Source: Endocalyx cinctus (lineage: Eukaryota; Ascomycota; Sordariomycetes; Amphisphaeriales; Apiosporaceae). Taken from it: a DNA stretch of 64,000 bases. The stretch covers positions 248,001 to 312,000 of the forward strand of contig BCKC01000013.1 of the NCBI GenBank assembly GCA_001600455.1. The letters are read 5' to 3'. This document shows, in pieces, positions 21,430-34,851 of this stretch (position 1 is its first letter; every line of letters starts with the position of its first letter). A model generated the notes under the pieces. That model saw only the letters and a program-made list of their open reading frames with translations, had not been told where the DNA came from and did not search any database. The translations under genes and the position numbers were made by a program.

Positions 21430-23905
21430 TTCGATGAGGGCGAAGACGAACCCCAAAGTCCCGGTCGTTTTTGGTCGTAAGAAAAAACCAAATATCTTCG
21501 AATGATTAAATACTATTATGATCATTCATATTAGACTATCTAAGTCTCCTTTTTTATGACTGATGGTAAAGGGTAAGGGTCATGATAAAGGATAGGTACG
21601 GAAGTATTTACAATATCTCCCTAATGTGGAAAGGGGGGGTAATGATGTCAGTATTTCATGATTCTAGAGCGTCTAGGCCCAAGTTTTAAAGAGTCATGTA
21701 AATTTTCCCTGGGCATTCTTGTTAGCGCCAAGTTCTAACATAGGATGCTGGGCAAACTTCAATAGCGTTGAAAATTAGATAAACAGTGGGATGACAGGAG
21801 AAATACGAACAGAGTAAAGTTCCGAGGAGTTATTAACCTATCGCTGTCACGAGATGCTTAGCAACGGGTAAGAAAAGATATCTTTTAAACCATGAATATG
21901 TGTCAATCCTTAAATGTGCATATCGCGGCCAATAGATATTTAAGATTTAGTTGCAACGTAGCAAAGTCGAGCTCGCTACCTAGCTTCACATATTCATAAG
22001 CTAAGACTCGGCTCTTTTACCCGTTTTCGCCAGTAGCAAAATTGCGCAGTTATTTATCCCTACGATACAAGTGACATGAGAAAGGTCATCTTAAAACACT
22101 AAGAGGGGACAATCATAATAGAATTATCAAGACGAGCCCGTCAACAATTACTCTCAACTTTGGTAAGCCTTAAGAAGGTTTTTTAAGGAGACATACACGA
22201 AGAATAATATCGACCCAGAAATATATGGCTCGGAATATGTCGTGACGACGAGGTGTTAAAGAGATACTGCAAATATAGTTCAATCTTAAAGGTAAGTACA
22301 AGACTATCGTGCTTTTAAATGTACCGCTGTTAATTATGTAGATGCCCGTGGAGAACTAGAATCATTCTTTGGGAATTATCAAATCCGATACTACTCTCCT
22401 CTAATAGCTTTGTAATAAATGTTATTCTGGGCCGCACTGGTGGATATATGAGTGTCAGTATTGCACGCTATACTTATGCTCAAATTGTGTTGGGGGTGTT
22501 TGAAGATATAAGGTCTGGGTCTTTAAATTGGCTTAGTTCCATATTTGGAAATATTGAGATGACTTACATTGTAAGAAACTTTACCTTTAGATCCTTTAAT
22601 GTATTATTCTCGTTTAAATTTATTAAGGGGGTAACCACTACATCCATGAGATTATTAAAATTAAAAATTTCTCTAGCAGACTGGAAATCTGGAATACTAC
22701 TCTAGGTGTATCTATGAGTGATAAAAAGTAAGTGTTATGACCGTTGGATTTAGCAGAACTAGATGTGCTAAGCACGCGGGGATGACCTAAACTATATATA
22801 AATGTGTGAGACGACCTGTCTATCCTGGACATTTAACACCGGTTTAGACGATAATAAATAATGTAATGGTCTTTATATGTACGTGTTAATTTGCTTTGAT
22901 TATGAAGTAGATATTGCATGACACCCTTGACTGCGGGTCTCGTCCAAGATGGTACTCATGGGGATTTTGTCTAAATCTCGCCACACGCTGAGTAACTGTA
23001 CATACAGTATGTACCATATTATGTTTGTAGCCAAGATTCTAAATCCCTTCCTATAACTTCACCCCACTATTATCCCAAAGTGGCCCTCTAGAAGAAAAAA
23101 CACTTGGGTCAGGAAGAAATTAGGTACTGTACAGGTTTCTTCCAGCAAAAGTTACAGTACATACTATACATACCGCTGGACCTATCATCGTACACGCGTA
23201 TGGGGCACATGGGGTGTACGTCCATTTTTATCTCAAGAACAATGTTCGAGCATATAACCCACATCTTCAAACTTCCAGTCGGCTTTCTTACCGTCCTTAA
23301 TAACGGAATGGTGACATACACTGCCACTATGCCGTCTCATTCGGGAGATCTTGACGTGAGAAGGAAGAATGGACGTAAGTAAGATGTTGCCATTACTTAA
23401 AAAAGCATATTGCTTATACACGTTCTCAGAATTCATAATTCAGCAAAATAGAGCATACTCGGCACTCTCTATGGCGCTAACATTTAGCATCAGGACTGGC
23501 CAGACCCGTGTCCTGGTATTCGGAGCTGATACGCAAACCTTGTTCTTACACTTACCTTATCCATATTGGATGAATTAGCTACAAATAAGATACTTGTATT
23601 TACATATAGTGTCTCTTAGCTCATATACATTTCGTAGTTAGCTCGTGGGTCTGTGACAATCCATTCTCAGCAGCGCAGGGCCTGCAGCGGAGGGGGGAAT
23701 CCGGAGGCAGGCGGCCGTAGCGTTATGAGTTAGGATACCTTGAGCTGGCCCCTTGATCCTCTTTATAAATCACGAGGTCAAAGTCATTGGTTGTATCTTT
23801 TAATTTCTACGTCGGTCTATATACACTTTGAAAACTTTTCACGGCATAGTGCTGTATAATGTACGAATATATTTTCTTCCATCAAAATCGTGGACGACTA
23901 TTACT
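21430..23905. other. intergenic, no supportable gene
   Basis: About 2.5 kb without a credible gene. Open frames of 60-90 codons at 22448-22705 and 23104-23382 have no recognisable motif. TACTGTAC-type motifs occur at 22996-23017 (near-palindrome) and 23124-23174. The sequence is moderately AT-rich. Confidence 0.5.
22996..23017. repeat. near-palindromic GTACATACAGTATGTAC motif
   Basis: The motif is self-complementary except at its centre and matches the units at 5243-5270. It may be the end of a decayed miniature element or a chance hairpin. Confidence 0.35.
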
Positions 23906-25615
23906 TCAACCTCTATGAAACATCAATAAAAGAAAATGAACAAAATCACACGGCAAATTTAAAGCGTTACGTCGTATCTGGATCGATACATACATAGGAC
24001 CCCCTGACGTTATCACCCATGATACTGGTACCGACTTCTCATCACGAACCTTTGCGGGCTTTCGAGACGGCACCGCTTCTCCCTCTCCCTCATCAAAGAG
24101 CGTCTTTGTCGAGCCGAGGGCCTTGCGTTTCTTTTCCTTCTTCGGCTGCTTATCGTTGGCACCAGCAGAATTCGTGTTTTTGTCCTGCGGTAGACTGAAA
24201 TTGGACCTAACAATCATTATCTTCTCTCCCGTCTCCTTAGAGTCGGATGAATTCTCTTTTGCGTCCCCTCCGGCCGCTTCGGCGACCTTTTCGACGATGC
24301 TCTTAGATTTGAGAACCTTCTTAGCTCGACCTCGGATCTGTGCGTTATTCTTAACAGATAGCGCGTCACCGAACACCTTCTTGGGTCTACCGCGGGCAAT
24401 GCTCGCACTAGCGCTTGGGGTCTGCGACTCGGCAGGCTCGAGAGGTTCCACATCACCAACTGAAATAGTGGATATTATTTTAACCTTTCCAGTTATATTC
24501 TTGGGTCCGAGAATAGAGTCTTCCGGCATATCATTATCCGTTTTTGAGTTATTGTTACCTAGACTCTTGCTACGGTTAAGGAACGGTGTTATCGAGAACG
24601 TGGATTTCTCGCCTATGGGGTTTGATTCAATTATCTGTTTCTTTAATGGCCTCCGTACCTTAGTTGTATTGTCGGCGCTCGGAGTTTGGATCTCGATTTG
24701 CGCGAAATCACCCGTGATATCTTGTGCTTTTCTCTTACGGAAAGCAGGAGGTTTGGTGCTAGCTTTCGTGATAACGGTGGTCAAAGAGCGAGGTTGCTTC
24801 TGCTGCACTTTTTGAAGACCTGCTTCAGTACTCTTGAACTGATCTAATGTCTTCCGCAACTTCGTCGTCAGCTTCTCTATCTTCTTTTCAAGCTCCTCGT
24901 TTTTGGTTTCAGCTTCGGTTATTGCAGCTTGACCTTGCTGGCGCAGCCTCGTATTCTCTTCTTGTTCAATTTCTAGTACCTTGTGTACCGCATCTAGCCG
25001 AGCACGAAGTGCATCTTCTACAGGGTCCTTAGTTTGTTTTTCGTATAGCTTCTTAGATGCCTGTCGAGCAACCTGAAGTTCTTCCTTTAACCTCTCCCTC
25101 TCTTTCTTCTCTTGCCTGAGCTGTCTCTGAGCACCTTGCAGCTTCCTTCGAAGGTCTGCTTCCGGCTCTCTTGTATTGTTTTGGTCTTCCACCGTAATCT
25201 GATGGGTACGCTTTTCCTGCTCCAGTTCGTTTTCTAGTTGCTTTCTCTCAGATTTCTCGGCTGTAAGCTTCTTTTCTGTTTCGCGCAGCTTCTTACGAAG
25301 TTCGTTTTCGATTTGGTCATTTCTCTTGCGATTCCGCATGGATCGCCTGGTCGCTTTCTTCTCGTTCTCAAGCTCAATCCCGAGCGTGATGACTTGACGT
25401 TCAAGAGCGAGCTTATCCTTTTGGTATTTTAACTCGCGATCATAAATTAGGACCTTGCGCCACGTTCTCATGGTAATAATCGCCATAGTGACGTGTCTCT
25501 ACATGAATAGGGATAATAATGATTTATTTTGAGGTCCAGGACGTACCTTATTAATAGCCGCAGTATTTGGGGATTCGCGGCCCATGGAGGCGGCCCTTTT
25601 AGATTTAATTTGCAT
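23906..25615 (-). CDS. coiled-coil nuclear-type protein with AT-hook-like motifs
   Basis: The main exon runs from 25498 to 23906. An upstream micro-exon 25547-25615 (start ATGCAAATT) joined by a 48-bp GT-AG intron (25499-25546) keeps the frame and gives 553 aa; starting at ATG 25486 would give 526 aa. Residues about 50-260 are a long Glu/Lys/Arg-rich coiled coil. The C-terminal half is basic and disordered, with an AT-hook core ARGRPKK, a second imperfect one (RGRAKK), Lys-rich clusters likely to be nuclear signals, and an ITPFLNRS segment seen in a fungal nuclear family. The last 40 residues look unlike the rest, so the true 3' end could differ. Function unknown; a chromosome- or spindle-associated role is a guess. 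Confidence 0.72.
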
Positions 25616-26949
25616 CTGTTCTAACACGTCTCGAGATAGTAAACAAAGGTTATAAAAAGTCTCGATTATTTGGCCGAGCCAATGAGACAGGAAAAAGTTA
25701 AAATGATAATAGTATACAATCTGGTTAGTATCGTGAGAGGATGATAAAGAGTATTGATACTTGCACCTTGATTTTTCTCCCTTAGCTGCACCTTGATTTT
25801 TTACACCTGTCGCACAGCTGTCAAGTAGTGTGCTATAATATAGCGCATATAGCGCATAATATACTAAATTATAGCGTTGTTTTAGGTAATTCTAATTAGG
25901 TCTCATAAGCGCTGATTCTGGCTGAGCTTTAAAACGGGAAAATTAATTTTGAAAGCCCCACTTCTGGGAAAGGACTCGCAATATCTATAATCGGATCGAG
26001 CGTTATAGACGAAGGGAGTGTAAAGCAGAATTTGGACTTTGCTTAGTAAACTAAGGAGATATTAACGCTGCCATGCTTTATTTAAACCCCTTAAGCGTAT
26101 TATAATAAGCGTTTATACACGGACGTCAAGCGATTATAGCCCGCTTGGTCGCTTATAAGATATTCGGTGCTATATTATTAATATCCTCAATTATTATAAT
26201 ATATAATATTATATATTCTAAGGATACAGTACTATTTAGTATATATGCCTTATAAATTAGCGCTTATATGCCCTAAAAACTAGGGCCTCTTATAACTATA
26301 CAGCCTCTCCTTATTTACATCTTTAAAAGCGGTCAACCATAAAATATACAAGGACCTTATAATAAAATAAAACCACGCAATAACACCGCCACATAACTAT
26401 AACAAAATACCCAATAAACAACTTTAAATTAAAAACGCGCGCATACTACCTTCCCACTATTTAACTTTATACTCTTACAACATATTTCCAGTATCAACTA
26501 ATTTACACGTAATATATTCACTTAATCTACGCAAATACGTTCACAAGCAATACTAAGTTAGTTAATTAATATCTTTCCCCACAACGCCGATTATAACCAT
26601 CCCAGCACGATACTAACAACTTCCCCCACGTTTTCTACTCTTACTAATAGTCACGGCATATACCTCTTGCCACCATCCTCGAAATAAAAGGCCAGTCGGT
26701 CCAACTTCTTCCCGCATCCGCTCCCAAAACGTCGTTACCCCGATCCATCGTTCTAAATCCCCGAAATAAACTCTCTTAGTCCCAATAAATTCCAATACGC
26801 AGTACGGTCGAAGAAAAAGTCCGAGAAAGCACATATCCAAAGACGAATCGGATAATATCTTTATTATAAGTATTAAAAAAAGCTACTCTTCTCCCAGAAG
26901 TGGAACGCCTTTAGCGGAGAAAGTCGAAACAAAGTAACGAATCTTTAGG
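25616..26949. other. AT-rich, RIP-like spacer
   Basis: From about 25830 to 26560 the sequence is rich in TA dinucleotides and has almost no long open frames. A 75-codon frame at 26613-26840 (-) is not convincing. The region could be a heavily mutated transposon copy, but no coding motif is left to prove it. Confidence 0.45.
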
Positions 26950-27668
26950 CTACCCCTAGAGCATCACGCAGTGCGCTGTCACAATACACAATCCGCGTCG
27001 ACGACAACATATCTCTCCCCACTTCGTCCGCTTCTGTCTCTTCCCATGCACGATCATCGAACTCCATCGAGCCCTATCAAGCGAGCTGTCGATCTTCTTA
27101 AACTCCGGAAGCCAGTCCATTGGATCCATTTAAGCGTGGGTGATCTTACCAAGCGAATAGACAAGACCAAGCGCTCGACGACTTAGTCGGCAAGACGTGC
27201 GGTGATGCGAGGTTAGAACATTATATTCAGTATATTCAGGTATAAGAGCCCCTAGAAATGGAGCTTGGCAGACTCCAAGACATTGTCAGGGAGACGAATG
27301 CGTTCAAGATAACCACGCATGCCGAAGCTGCATGGAATCAGCACATCCATGGTCCTATGCTCGAACTCGCCCTCCTTTATCAGCACAACGTCGAGTTCGA
27401 AAATGTGACGCGCGCGCTACTATCGCCAAGCCATTCCTCCCGCAAGCTATGGCAGAGATCGCCGTCTCACCAAGCAGCAAAAATCAGTGGGGATAAATAT
27501 CGAATTTTGGCGATGTTTCATGGAACCCTTCCCCGAGAAGCCGTCCAGTTATCTGTCCAACTATCCAACCTAAACTTCACATTCGAGGCTGACATGCCTG
27601 GGGACTTCGTTCGTTCTCTACGAAGGCCCAATGTTGATGGCCTTGGGAGACTTGAAGACGAAGTGTAA
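26950..27668 (+). pseudogene. PD-(D/E)XK nuclease-like (PDDEXK_12 type) fungal gene relic
   Basis: The frame 27258-27668 carries a block common in fungal PDDEXK-like proteins: a helix with L..I...T.A......E.AWN followed by H.P.L.LAL and FENVT.A (AWNQHIHGPMLELAL at about residues 25-39). Upstream similarity is only fragmentary and spread over frames. The catalytic D...ExK residues that should follow cannot be found before the stop. These proteins are expanded in some fungi and their function is unknown. Confidence 0.5.
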
Positions 27669-28716
27669 ACCTAAAGCCAAATCATCGTTTAAATGTCATC
27701 ATGCTGATCTTAAAGCATTATCTGAACTATCGCATATATATGTCTAATTATTGCAAAATAATCTATTTGGGCTTGAATCAGATATCATAAAGTGAGTCGA
27801 TGCCGTCGAACCTGGCTTTCGTGGAACGAATGCTAATCAAAGATCCGACGACATCAACAGAACCTCAAAGGACTCGATGCAGAGATACAGTTTATTATAT
27901 TATAACTGTAATCATTAGCGTACTAGTGAGTTCGTTCATAGAACTCGAACTTAAAGTATAGGTTAGCTTAATGGAAAGCTTTATAAGTATACTGTAGTTA
28001 GGACCTAGTACTTGTTGGACGCAAGGAAATATGACGCAGAATTCTTTCACCCGTATCACCCCACTTTGCTGTGCCTAAAAATGGCTAGCTGACCATACCT
28101 GCATCGTCCCAATCCGTTAGTATGGCATTAACACAGTATATATGAAAGCTATACTGCGTATTATTTACTGTATCTCCACACATCTCTCCACACCTGTCTA
28201 CCTATCTTCGATCCCCGCTAAGCTCCTCGCTTTTCGTTTGTTATCGTGACAACCTACTAGCCTACTAAAGTAGTATACCAATAACTACTTAGTAGGCATG
28301 TAACTTGACTCTGGTATCCTACCCTAAGATCACGATCATTCGTCATTCCCCAGTCTGTGCCTCACATTCTTACTATAATTGATTAATCAATCAAATATTT
28401 CCTATATATATAGTTTTTACCCTTTTCAACCATCTCTAAGGCTAGTAATACTCGCTTCGCCAAGCGGGTTAACCCGTTGTAATTACGGTATTCGAAGTCT
28501 GTCATCCAATTGATCCCGCAATTAATACATCTAAAGTATTTACGGTAGCATATCAACCCTTTACTCTAGCTTCTAGGGTGTGTTTCATAGTATATACCCT
28601 TGATTAGCGGTAAACATGGACTCACATTAACTTTAGGCTACATATCAAGACTTAATAGATTAAGTTTGTACTTAAGTTCTACAGAAATAGTGCTGTAGCT
28701 CTGTAGAACATAAGCT
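27669..28716. other. intergenic with a hairpin
   Basis: No gene seen. An imperfect inverted repeat at 28261-28296 (CCTACTAAAGTAGT facing ACTACTTAGTAGG) could form a 13-14 bp stem. Confidence 0.45.
28261..28296. repeat. inverted repeat, 13-14 bp stem
   Basis: The left arm CCTACTAAAGTAGT and right arm ACTACTTAGTAGG are separated by about 9 bases. It may be part of a miniature element or chance; no target-site duplication is visible. Confidence 0.35.
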
Positions 28717-31700
28717 ATGTCGTTTAGGGATGTTCTAGGCCGTGAAACTAGCCCAGTATCAAGGGAAGATCCCGCTCTTGGTGTACCGTTAACGCCACCG
28801 AAACGTTCAAAATCTGGTGACTTTGATCTGTGGTTTTTCAAATTCTCCAATATGTACAACTTGAATCTGCACGCGCCGGATCCTAGGCTAACTCGCCAAG
28901 AACGAAAAGCTCTACCATATTACCACGAATTAAAATTTCACGATCGCCTTGGTTTTCAATATTATCGTGGCAATTGTTCTTTGATCCAAGAAAGATTCGA
29001 CCAGGGCGTTCGTGATATACACAGTAAATGGGTCCAAAAACCACTGGGCGAGCCCGATGTTACACCGTCTACAACTTATCTGCCGCGAGCTACGAGTGAA
29101 CCTGAGCGAAGTCAGCTACTAGATCTCCTTGAGGATATTCTCAATAGCCTTAGCCCCGTAAAAGTCTTGAGTCTTTCTCTCCAAACTCAATACCCTTTGT
29201 CTTCTCGATCCTCGAACCTTCCGCTCCCCTCTGAAGACCCTTCATCCCCTTCTATTGGCCGACAATCCAAGCGCCAGCCAGACGAGTGGGAAGGTGGTCC
29301 CAATTTCCTAAAAAGATCTAAAAGTATATCTGAAGATACAGGGGCGCCGAGTGTGCTATCCGATCTTGATCGCGGGGGGGAACGCGCTAATACCCCCCTA
29401 CCCCAACCGACGCCATTATATCAAAAGAAAGGCTTGTATGGGCTCGCAACATCTGCCCATACAAGCAGATCAACGGTTATTTCCGATGTTTTCACCGGAA
29501 GCCCTAAAGATGAGGCAGCCCCAGCTACCCAGGAGATTCAAACCACGGTGGAAGCCAGCTCTCAGGAAAAGCTGAGGTTACCACTAAAGGGGTCTGATAC
29601 AGATTCTCTAGCACCATCCTCCAGTACTGAGCGTGCCCTTCGTATTTCTTTCGACCACTTCCAGCAAAGTAGTCTTCAACAGAACGTGAGGGATCTACTT
29701 GTTTCGAATCCAGGTTCACCAACCGATTCAAACTCTGAGTTCAGTACCCCGCCAGAAACGAATCTCGCAACCCTTCAAGGCCATATCCCAACGACTCACA
29801 CGCCTCAAGTCTTGTATGAAAGATTGGAGAATGTCAAATCTGCTGCTGAAAGCGAGAGACGGCTTGAAGGGGTCTGGCGTAGGTATATTCATGCGTCGTC
29901 TCGAAATAGTTACTAAAATTGAATAGCTTCTCTTCCGTCCCATTTCGACGATGCTCCGTTGGCTATACGCTGGGAACTTCTACGAGTAGCTCTTCATTGT
30001 AGAACACAATTGGAAGAGATTCACGTCGAATACGATTCAGCAATGAGAAATCAAACTCATTTCTGGAACCAACTTCGGAGCCTGCCTATTTTCAAGGGTT
30101 TGATATTTCCTGAAAAGTCTCGTCCTGAAGCATAGGCCTCGGCTCTAGAAAACAATTTTCACTCTGTGGATCAGGTAATAGTGCTTACTGCGTCATTAAC
30201 TATCAATAATTCAAAGACCGGACCTCTGTTCAATCTTAACTTACAGCCTCTCAAATTTGAGCTACCCCATAGGCTTAATCGTCGGTTTGGACCCGATCGA
30301 TTTCTTGAAATCATTATGCCGTCCATGTCTTCAGTCGATGTCAAGAAGCTTGGAGAACCTATTGTAGAACATGTGCATCATTGGCTTGTCTGTGACTCAC
30401 ATGTATTCCTTGGCCGTGTGTGGTCAGCTTTCTCAGTCAAACCTGCTTTGGCGAAGAAAGTTAGCCGGGACGACACCCTTATGCCATAATCAAAGAGTAT
30501 TCCTCAGGAGAGGATTTATTTGTTTGCTGAGGATGGTAACGATTTCCATCGTCCAATTGCTGGAGCCGCTTGGTCGCTCAAAGGAGAAGCTTTTGACGCA
30601 CATACCCGGATGAGCAGAGGCTCTTTAATCAACTGGCTTTTACAAATATCTCGGAATCAAGATCAGCCAATCTTGAAATTATTTTCACGAATCACTTTAG
30701 GTAATTGTGGCAAAATAAGTGCTTTTCAAGATTCTTTTCTTACCCACTACCTCTAGGCTTAAGTCGCACGCACCCGACGGTGATCCTCGATCCCAAGCAA
30801 ATTCGACATCGCACAGAGGATATACTTTCTCCGACGAACAAAGTCATGAATGATGGTATTGCCCGCATGTCGATAGGTCTGGCGCGCCGAATCCGTGACT
30901 TTATGGGACTCCCAGATGTTCCTGCGGGCTATCAAGGTCGCTTTGGCAGCGCTAAAGGGTTTTGGATTAGGGATATAACTGATTTGAGCGACGATATTTG
31001 GATTGAAATAGGTAAATATCAGCAAAAATGGCGGTGCGACTATGAGGACGAGGATCATCGAACATTCGAAGTTCACAGCGAAGTACAAGAACTGAAATCC
31101 GCTAACCTAAACTTGCAATTGTTGCCAATTATCGAAGACAGGGCCATAGATGCTTTGCAGATGAAGATAGCTGTCGGCGATTTCATAAAGAATAGCCTTC
31201 TACAAGAAATAGAATCCCAGAAAGCCGCCATGCAGGATGGCAGTCAGTTTAGATTATGGGCTTACGAGAATTCTCGCTTCGGGCGGACGCAAGACAGAGT
31301 TAGACTTGGGCATGTCCCTTGGATAGCTGGTCTACCTATTAGTCGAGAAGATCAGATGGAACTGCTTTTATCAGCTGGCTTCGACCCTACTAAGCTCGAA
31401 TTCCTACGCAAGATAGCCTGGGACTTGCGAAAACAGAAATGCGAAGATCTCCAAACGAGACTCAAAGTCAAAGTTGGGTTATCTACATATGCCTACATGG
31501 TTGTAGACTTCTTAGGTGTACTAGAAGAGGATGAAATCCATCTAGGATTCTCGTCCAAGTTCTTCGATGAACAGTCCGGGTTTTCCGAGACTCTCCTTCA
31601 CGGGATGGATGTCCTTGTGGCGCGCACGCCAGCACATTACCCGAGCGATATTCAGAAAGTTCGAGCTGTGTTTAAGCCTGAATTGGGCTCCCTAAAAGAT

Positions 31701-32927
31701 GTAATCATCTTCTCGACGAAAGGTAGCAGACCACTTGCCGATAAACTCTCCGGTGGTGATTACGATGGTGACAAGGCTTGGGTATGCTGGGAGCCCAAAA
31801 TAGTCAAAAACTTCGAGAACGCAGAAATGCCCGCAGTGCCTGACTTATTTGAGCAAGGGATGCTATCCAAAGAGACCTTGACCTACGAGGAACTTATCCA
31901 GAGCCGGGGAGGCGACGATATTACTACAGTATTTCTTGATCGAGCATTTCGTTTCAACATGCGGTTGAGTCTCCTTGGTACATGCACCAACTACAAAGAA
32001 AAACTCTGCTATTCAAGGAACTCCATAAGCGACGAACCTGCGATATTTTTAAGCACCCTAATAAGTCATTTGGTGGATCGTGCTAAACAAGGGATTGTCT
32101 TCACCGACCAAGATTGGGTCCGTTTGCGCAGAAATTTAAACGGGCAACAAGGAGACCCCGAACGAGCGAAGAAACAACTCGAGCTTTTGCTTCCGGCGTA
32201 CAAGAATAACTCTTGGGATGATAGGAATCATCCAACTCATATAATTGATTATGTGAAATTTTGTGTAGGAAAACCCACAGTAGAAAGAGAGCTGAAAGCG
32301 CTGGAAAAACATATGAGTGGAGCCGAATATTTCGACGAGGATCTTATTAAGTTTATTAAGCACTTTGAGAAGCTTCAACGGCCACTTAAAGAACGGAAAG
32401 AGGCTGAAAAAGAGGGAAAATTTAAGAAATCGATATGGGAGACCATTTTCGAAGAACTCAAGAAGGATATCGATGCCCTGGCAAAAGAATGGTCTGAATC
32501 GCGCAACGACTGGGACGAGAAAATCGTCAATTTGTACGAAAAGTGGCAAGCCATCATCCCTACGAGTAAAATCAGCAGTTCTAAAGTGGCCCGGATCCTA
32601 ATGGAAGAAAGCCAGCTCGGTGTGGGGCTTTCAACCTGGGATTTGCTAAAGGCGTCTTACCTATTCAGAATGTATTACAGGAGATACCCCAGCCTGCCAT
32701 GGTATCTCGCGGGCTACCAACTTGCCTTCTTAAAAGCCACGTGTGCGACCCAGGGGTCAGGAGTGCCGCCATTACTCCTGACACCCCTCATGTACGCTGG
32801 CTCGCGCCCAGATGCGAGGTTCACTCGTGCCTTAGCCGTCATGCATGAAGGTCGACGATTCGAACGTGGCGGTAGTGAGTATGACGGGGCAGAGGAAGAT
32901 GGCGTCCCGGAGGATGACGATACATAA
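28717..32927 (+). pseudogene. RNA-dependent RNA polymerase (cellular, RNA silencing) with two in-frame stops
   Basis: Three exons: 28717-29878, 29927-30700 and 30757-32927, 1369 codons in all. Introns of 48 and 56 bp are GT-AG, and the first has a TACTAA branch site. After a 390-residue disordered N-terminal part comes the RdRP core. It includes NKVMNDGIARMS and GYQGRFGSAKGFW near 705-750 and the catalytic DYDGD at codons 980-984 (31758-31772), as in QDE-1-type cellular RdRPs that make double-stranded RNA for quelling/RNAi. The total length is right for the family. Two stops interrupt it: TAG 30133-30135 (codon 457, probably a Trp or Gln site) and TAA 30487-30489 (codon 575, probably CAA). 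Sequence on both sides remains clearly coding, so the loss looks recent, or the TAG is recoded. As written it cannot yield the catalytic domain. Confidence 0.85.
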
Positions 32928-33750
32928 CTACAATTGTGCAGGTCCTAAGGAAGCAAGGGCTGAATAGAACGATCGAATCGGATAAAATAGTTTTTTAAGG
33001 AGAAGGATAAAATAATGGTATTCGAGTATAACAAGGGTATAAAGGCGGGGGCTATTGGGGGCTATTGGGGAGTTATAGAAGGACCTAAGTTAGGAGCGGA
33101 TTGGACTACTACTACTACTACTACAACCAGCATGCGTATTCCAGGAACTCTACAAGATCTGGGACGGCGAAGACCTACCCTAATACTTGCTGGCTTGGCT
33201 TCATAGAAAAGTAGATAAGCTGGATACTACTTCCAGTCACGTGCTATTCTTGTACTAGAACCTCCATTGAATATTGAAACATAGGGGACGATTGGGTATG
33301 AGGATCCTAAAATCTTGGTGGAGCATCACGGGGGAGGAATATTTAGAGTGTGATTTTAGGTAATAATGTACTTAGTATTCCAACTCTATAGCAAATTCTT
33401 GGTTTTTTGGTTGTTTGCCAGGTCCTATCCCATATTTACCATACCCCCGTTATTGAAGCTACCAGAGTAAGCACATCTTGATAAGAGTTTGGTATTTTTT
33501 TCCAGGCGATAGCACATGTTGGGTTCATATTGTGTCAGGAGCACGGGATATACTAATGGTTCTACGGGGCAAGGGAATGCAAACGTTAATCAGCTTATAA
33601 TAATATATAAGAGAGGCACCATTCGGCTCTGACGATGTCAAGTCATCGCTCTGGAAAAAACACAATACCAACCTGATTGTTTTTCATGAAAGTAAATTGC
33701 CTTGCACTACGTTTTATTTGTATCTACTACTTTTTTTTTCCGCAATAACA
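32928..33750. other. intergenic with simple repeats
   Basis: A (ACT)n tract at about 33106-33124 and a short duplicated GGGGGCTATT at 33047-33066. I see no gene. Confidence 0.45.
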
Positions 33751-34053
33751 ATGGAACTCAACAACACCACCAGTTTCATTTTACTCGTTTTGGCGGGAAG
33801 TCTTGAACTGTCCGTTACTATCTGGACATGTGGAGCCGTTTTTGCCGCCGTCCTGTCGTCTTCCAACCCTTGCAAACCACTCCCTCTGTTTCTCGAACAT
33901 AAAAAGATTTTCTTGACCACTCTGTTACTACTATCTATAGCTACTATTACGCTTGGTACGATATTTCTTTTCAAGCATGGCGAATATTGGCGAACGCGCT
34001 TTTGTTTAACCATTATCTTGTGGAATATGATGACTCGCACTGTAAATATATAA
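33751..34053 (+). CDS. small hydrophobic protein, hypothetical
   Basis: A frame of 100 aa from ATG 33751 (an upstream start at 33697 would need a non-ATG codon). It has three hydrophobic stretches long enough to span a membrane, centred near residues 18, 58 and 85. No family is recognised. It may be a small orphan membrane protein or a chance frame. Confidence 0.3.
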   Translation: MELNNTTSFILLVLAGSLELSVTIWTCGAVFAAVLSSSNPCKPLPLFLEHKKIFLTTLLLLSIATITLGTIFLFKHGEYWRTRFCLTIILWNMMTRTVNI

Positions 34054-34851
34054 CCCTACTCCTCGCGGTACCCCTGGGGTACTTACAAAAAGGTCTGCTT
34101 TGTACACTATAGTATATTATACCTATTCAAGGGTCTGGAACGTTAGTGCGAGGCTTATTACAGCCACCCGCGAAAACTTCATATTTTCTCTTTAGTCTGG
34201 GTGGCTGACCCTTGAATTTTGATAGATTATATCGTCGATAGATAAATTGTTTTTGTTCCTCCCTCCTTTAAATAGTTTCCAGTGAATAATACAAATAGAC
34301 CTTTGTGCATTAGATTAGAACTAATAAAGGCAAATTCTAGGTTTCGAAGTTAATTTTGTCGGGTGGGATGAAATGTCTTACTAGAGCCGTACAACAACTA
34401 GCGGCTGCATGACTGCATCGGTGATTTTTTCTTCCCCGTTTGTACGCGAGAAGAATTCCTAATCTAAATCGGTAGTCAAAATTCGTAGTTTCATCGATAA
34501 ACGTGAACAAAATCTTGGAGATGGGGTACGTAACTAACATTTCTTTGGGCCTTTGCATAAGCGTAATCACCCCCTGAACGTATCTTAGCATGCCCTAAGA
34601 CTAGAGTTCGGAAAAATACTATGCGCATGGCGGGTCGGAATAACCTGTACCCAGGCCCATATATTACTGTATACGGTAATATCCACTTATAGAGTTAGAT
34701 TTTAGTGATGTCATTGGTGTAATTATAATGGATAATAGAGCTATTATCCACTAATTTATAGTGGATAAATTATCAACTTTTAGCAGTACACAGCACTGTT
34801 CTTCGAAAGGAGCGAACCAAAGGTCGAGAGCGAGAGGTACACGTTCGAGCC
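34054..34851. other. intergenic with palindromes
   Basis: GGATAATAG facing CTATTATCC at 34730-34749, immediately followed by ATCCACTA...TAGTGGAT. No gene seen. Confidence 0.4.

Noticed and set aside
24123..24815. 230-aa plus-strand frame
   Set aside because: Antisense shadow of the coiled-coil gene, rich in Phe/Leu/Ser as expected from reversed Lys/Glu codons.
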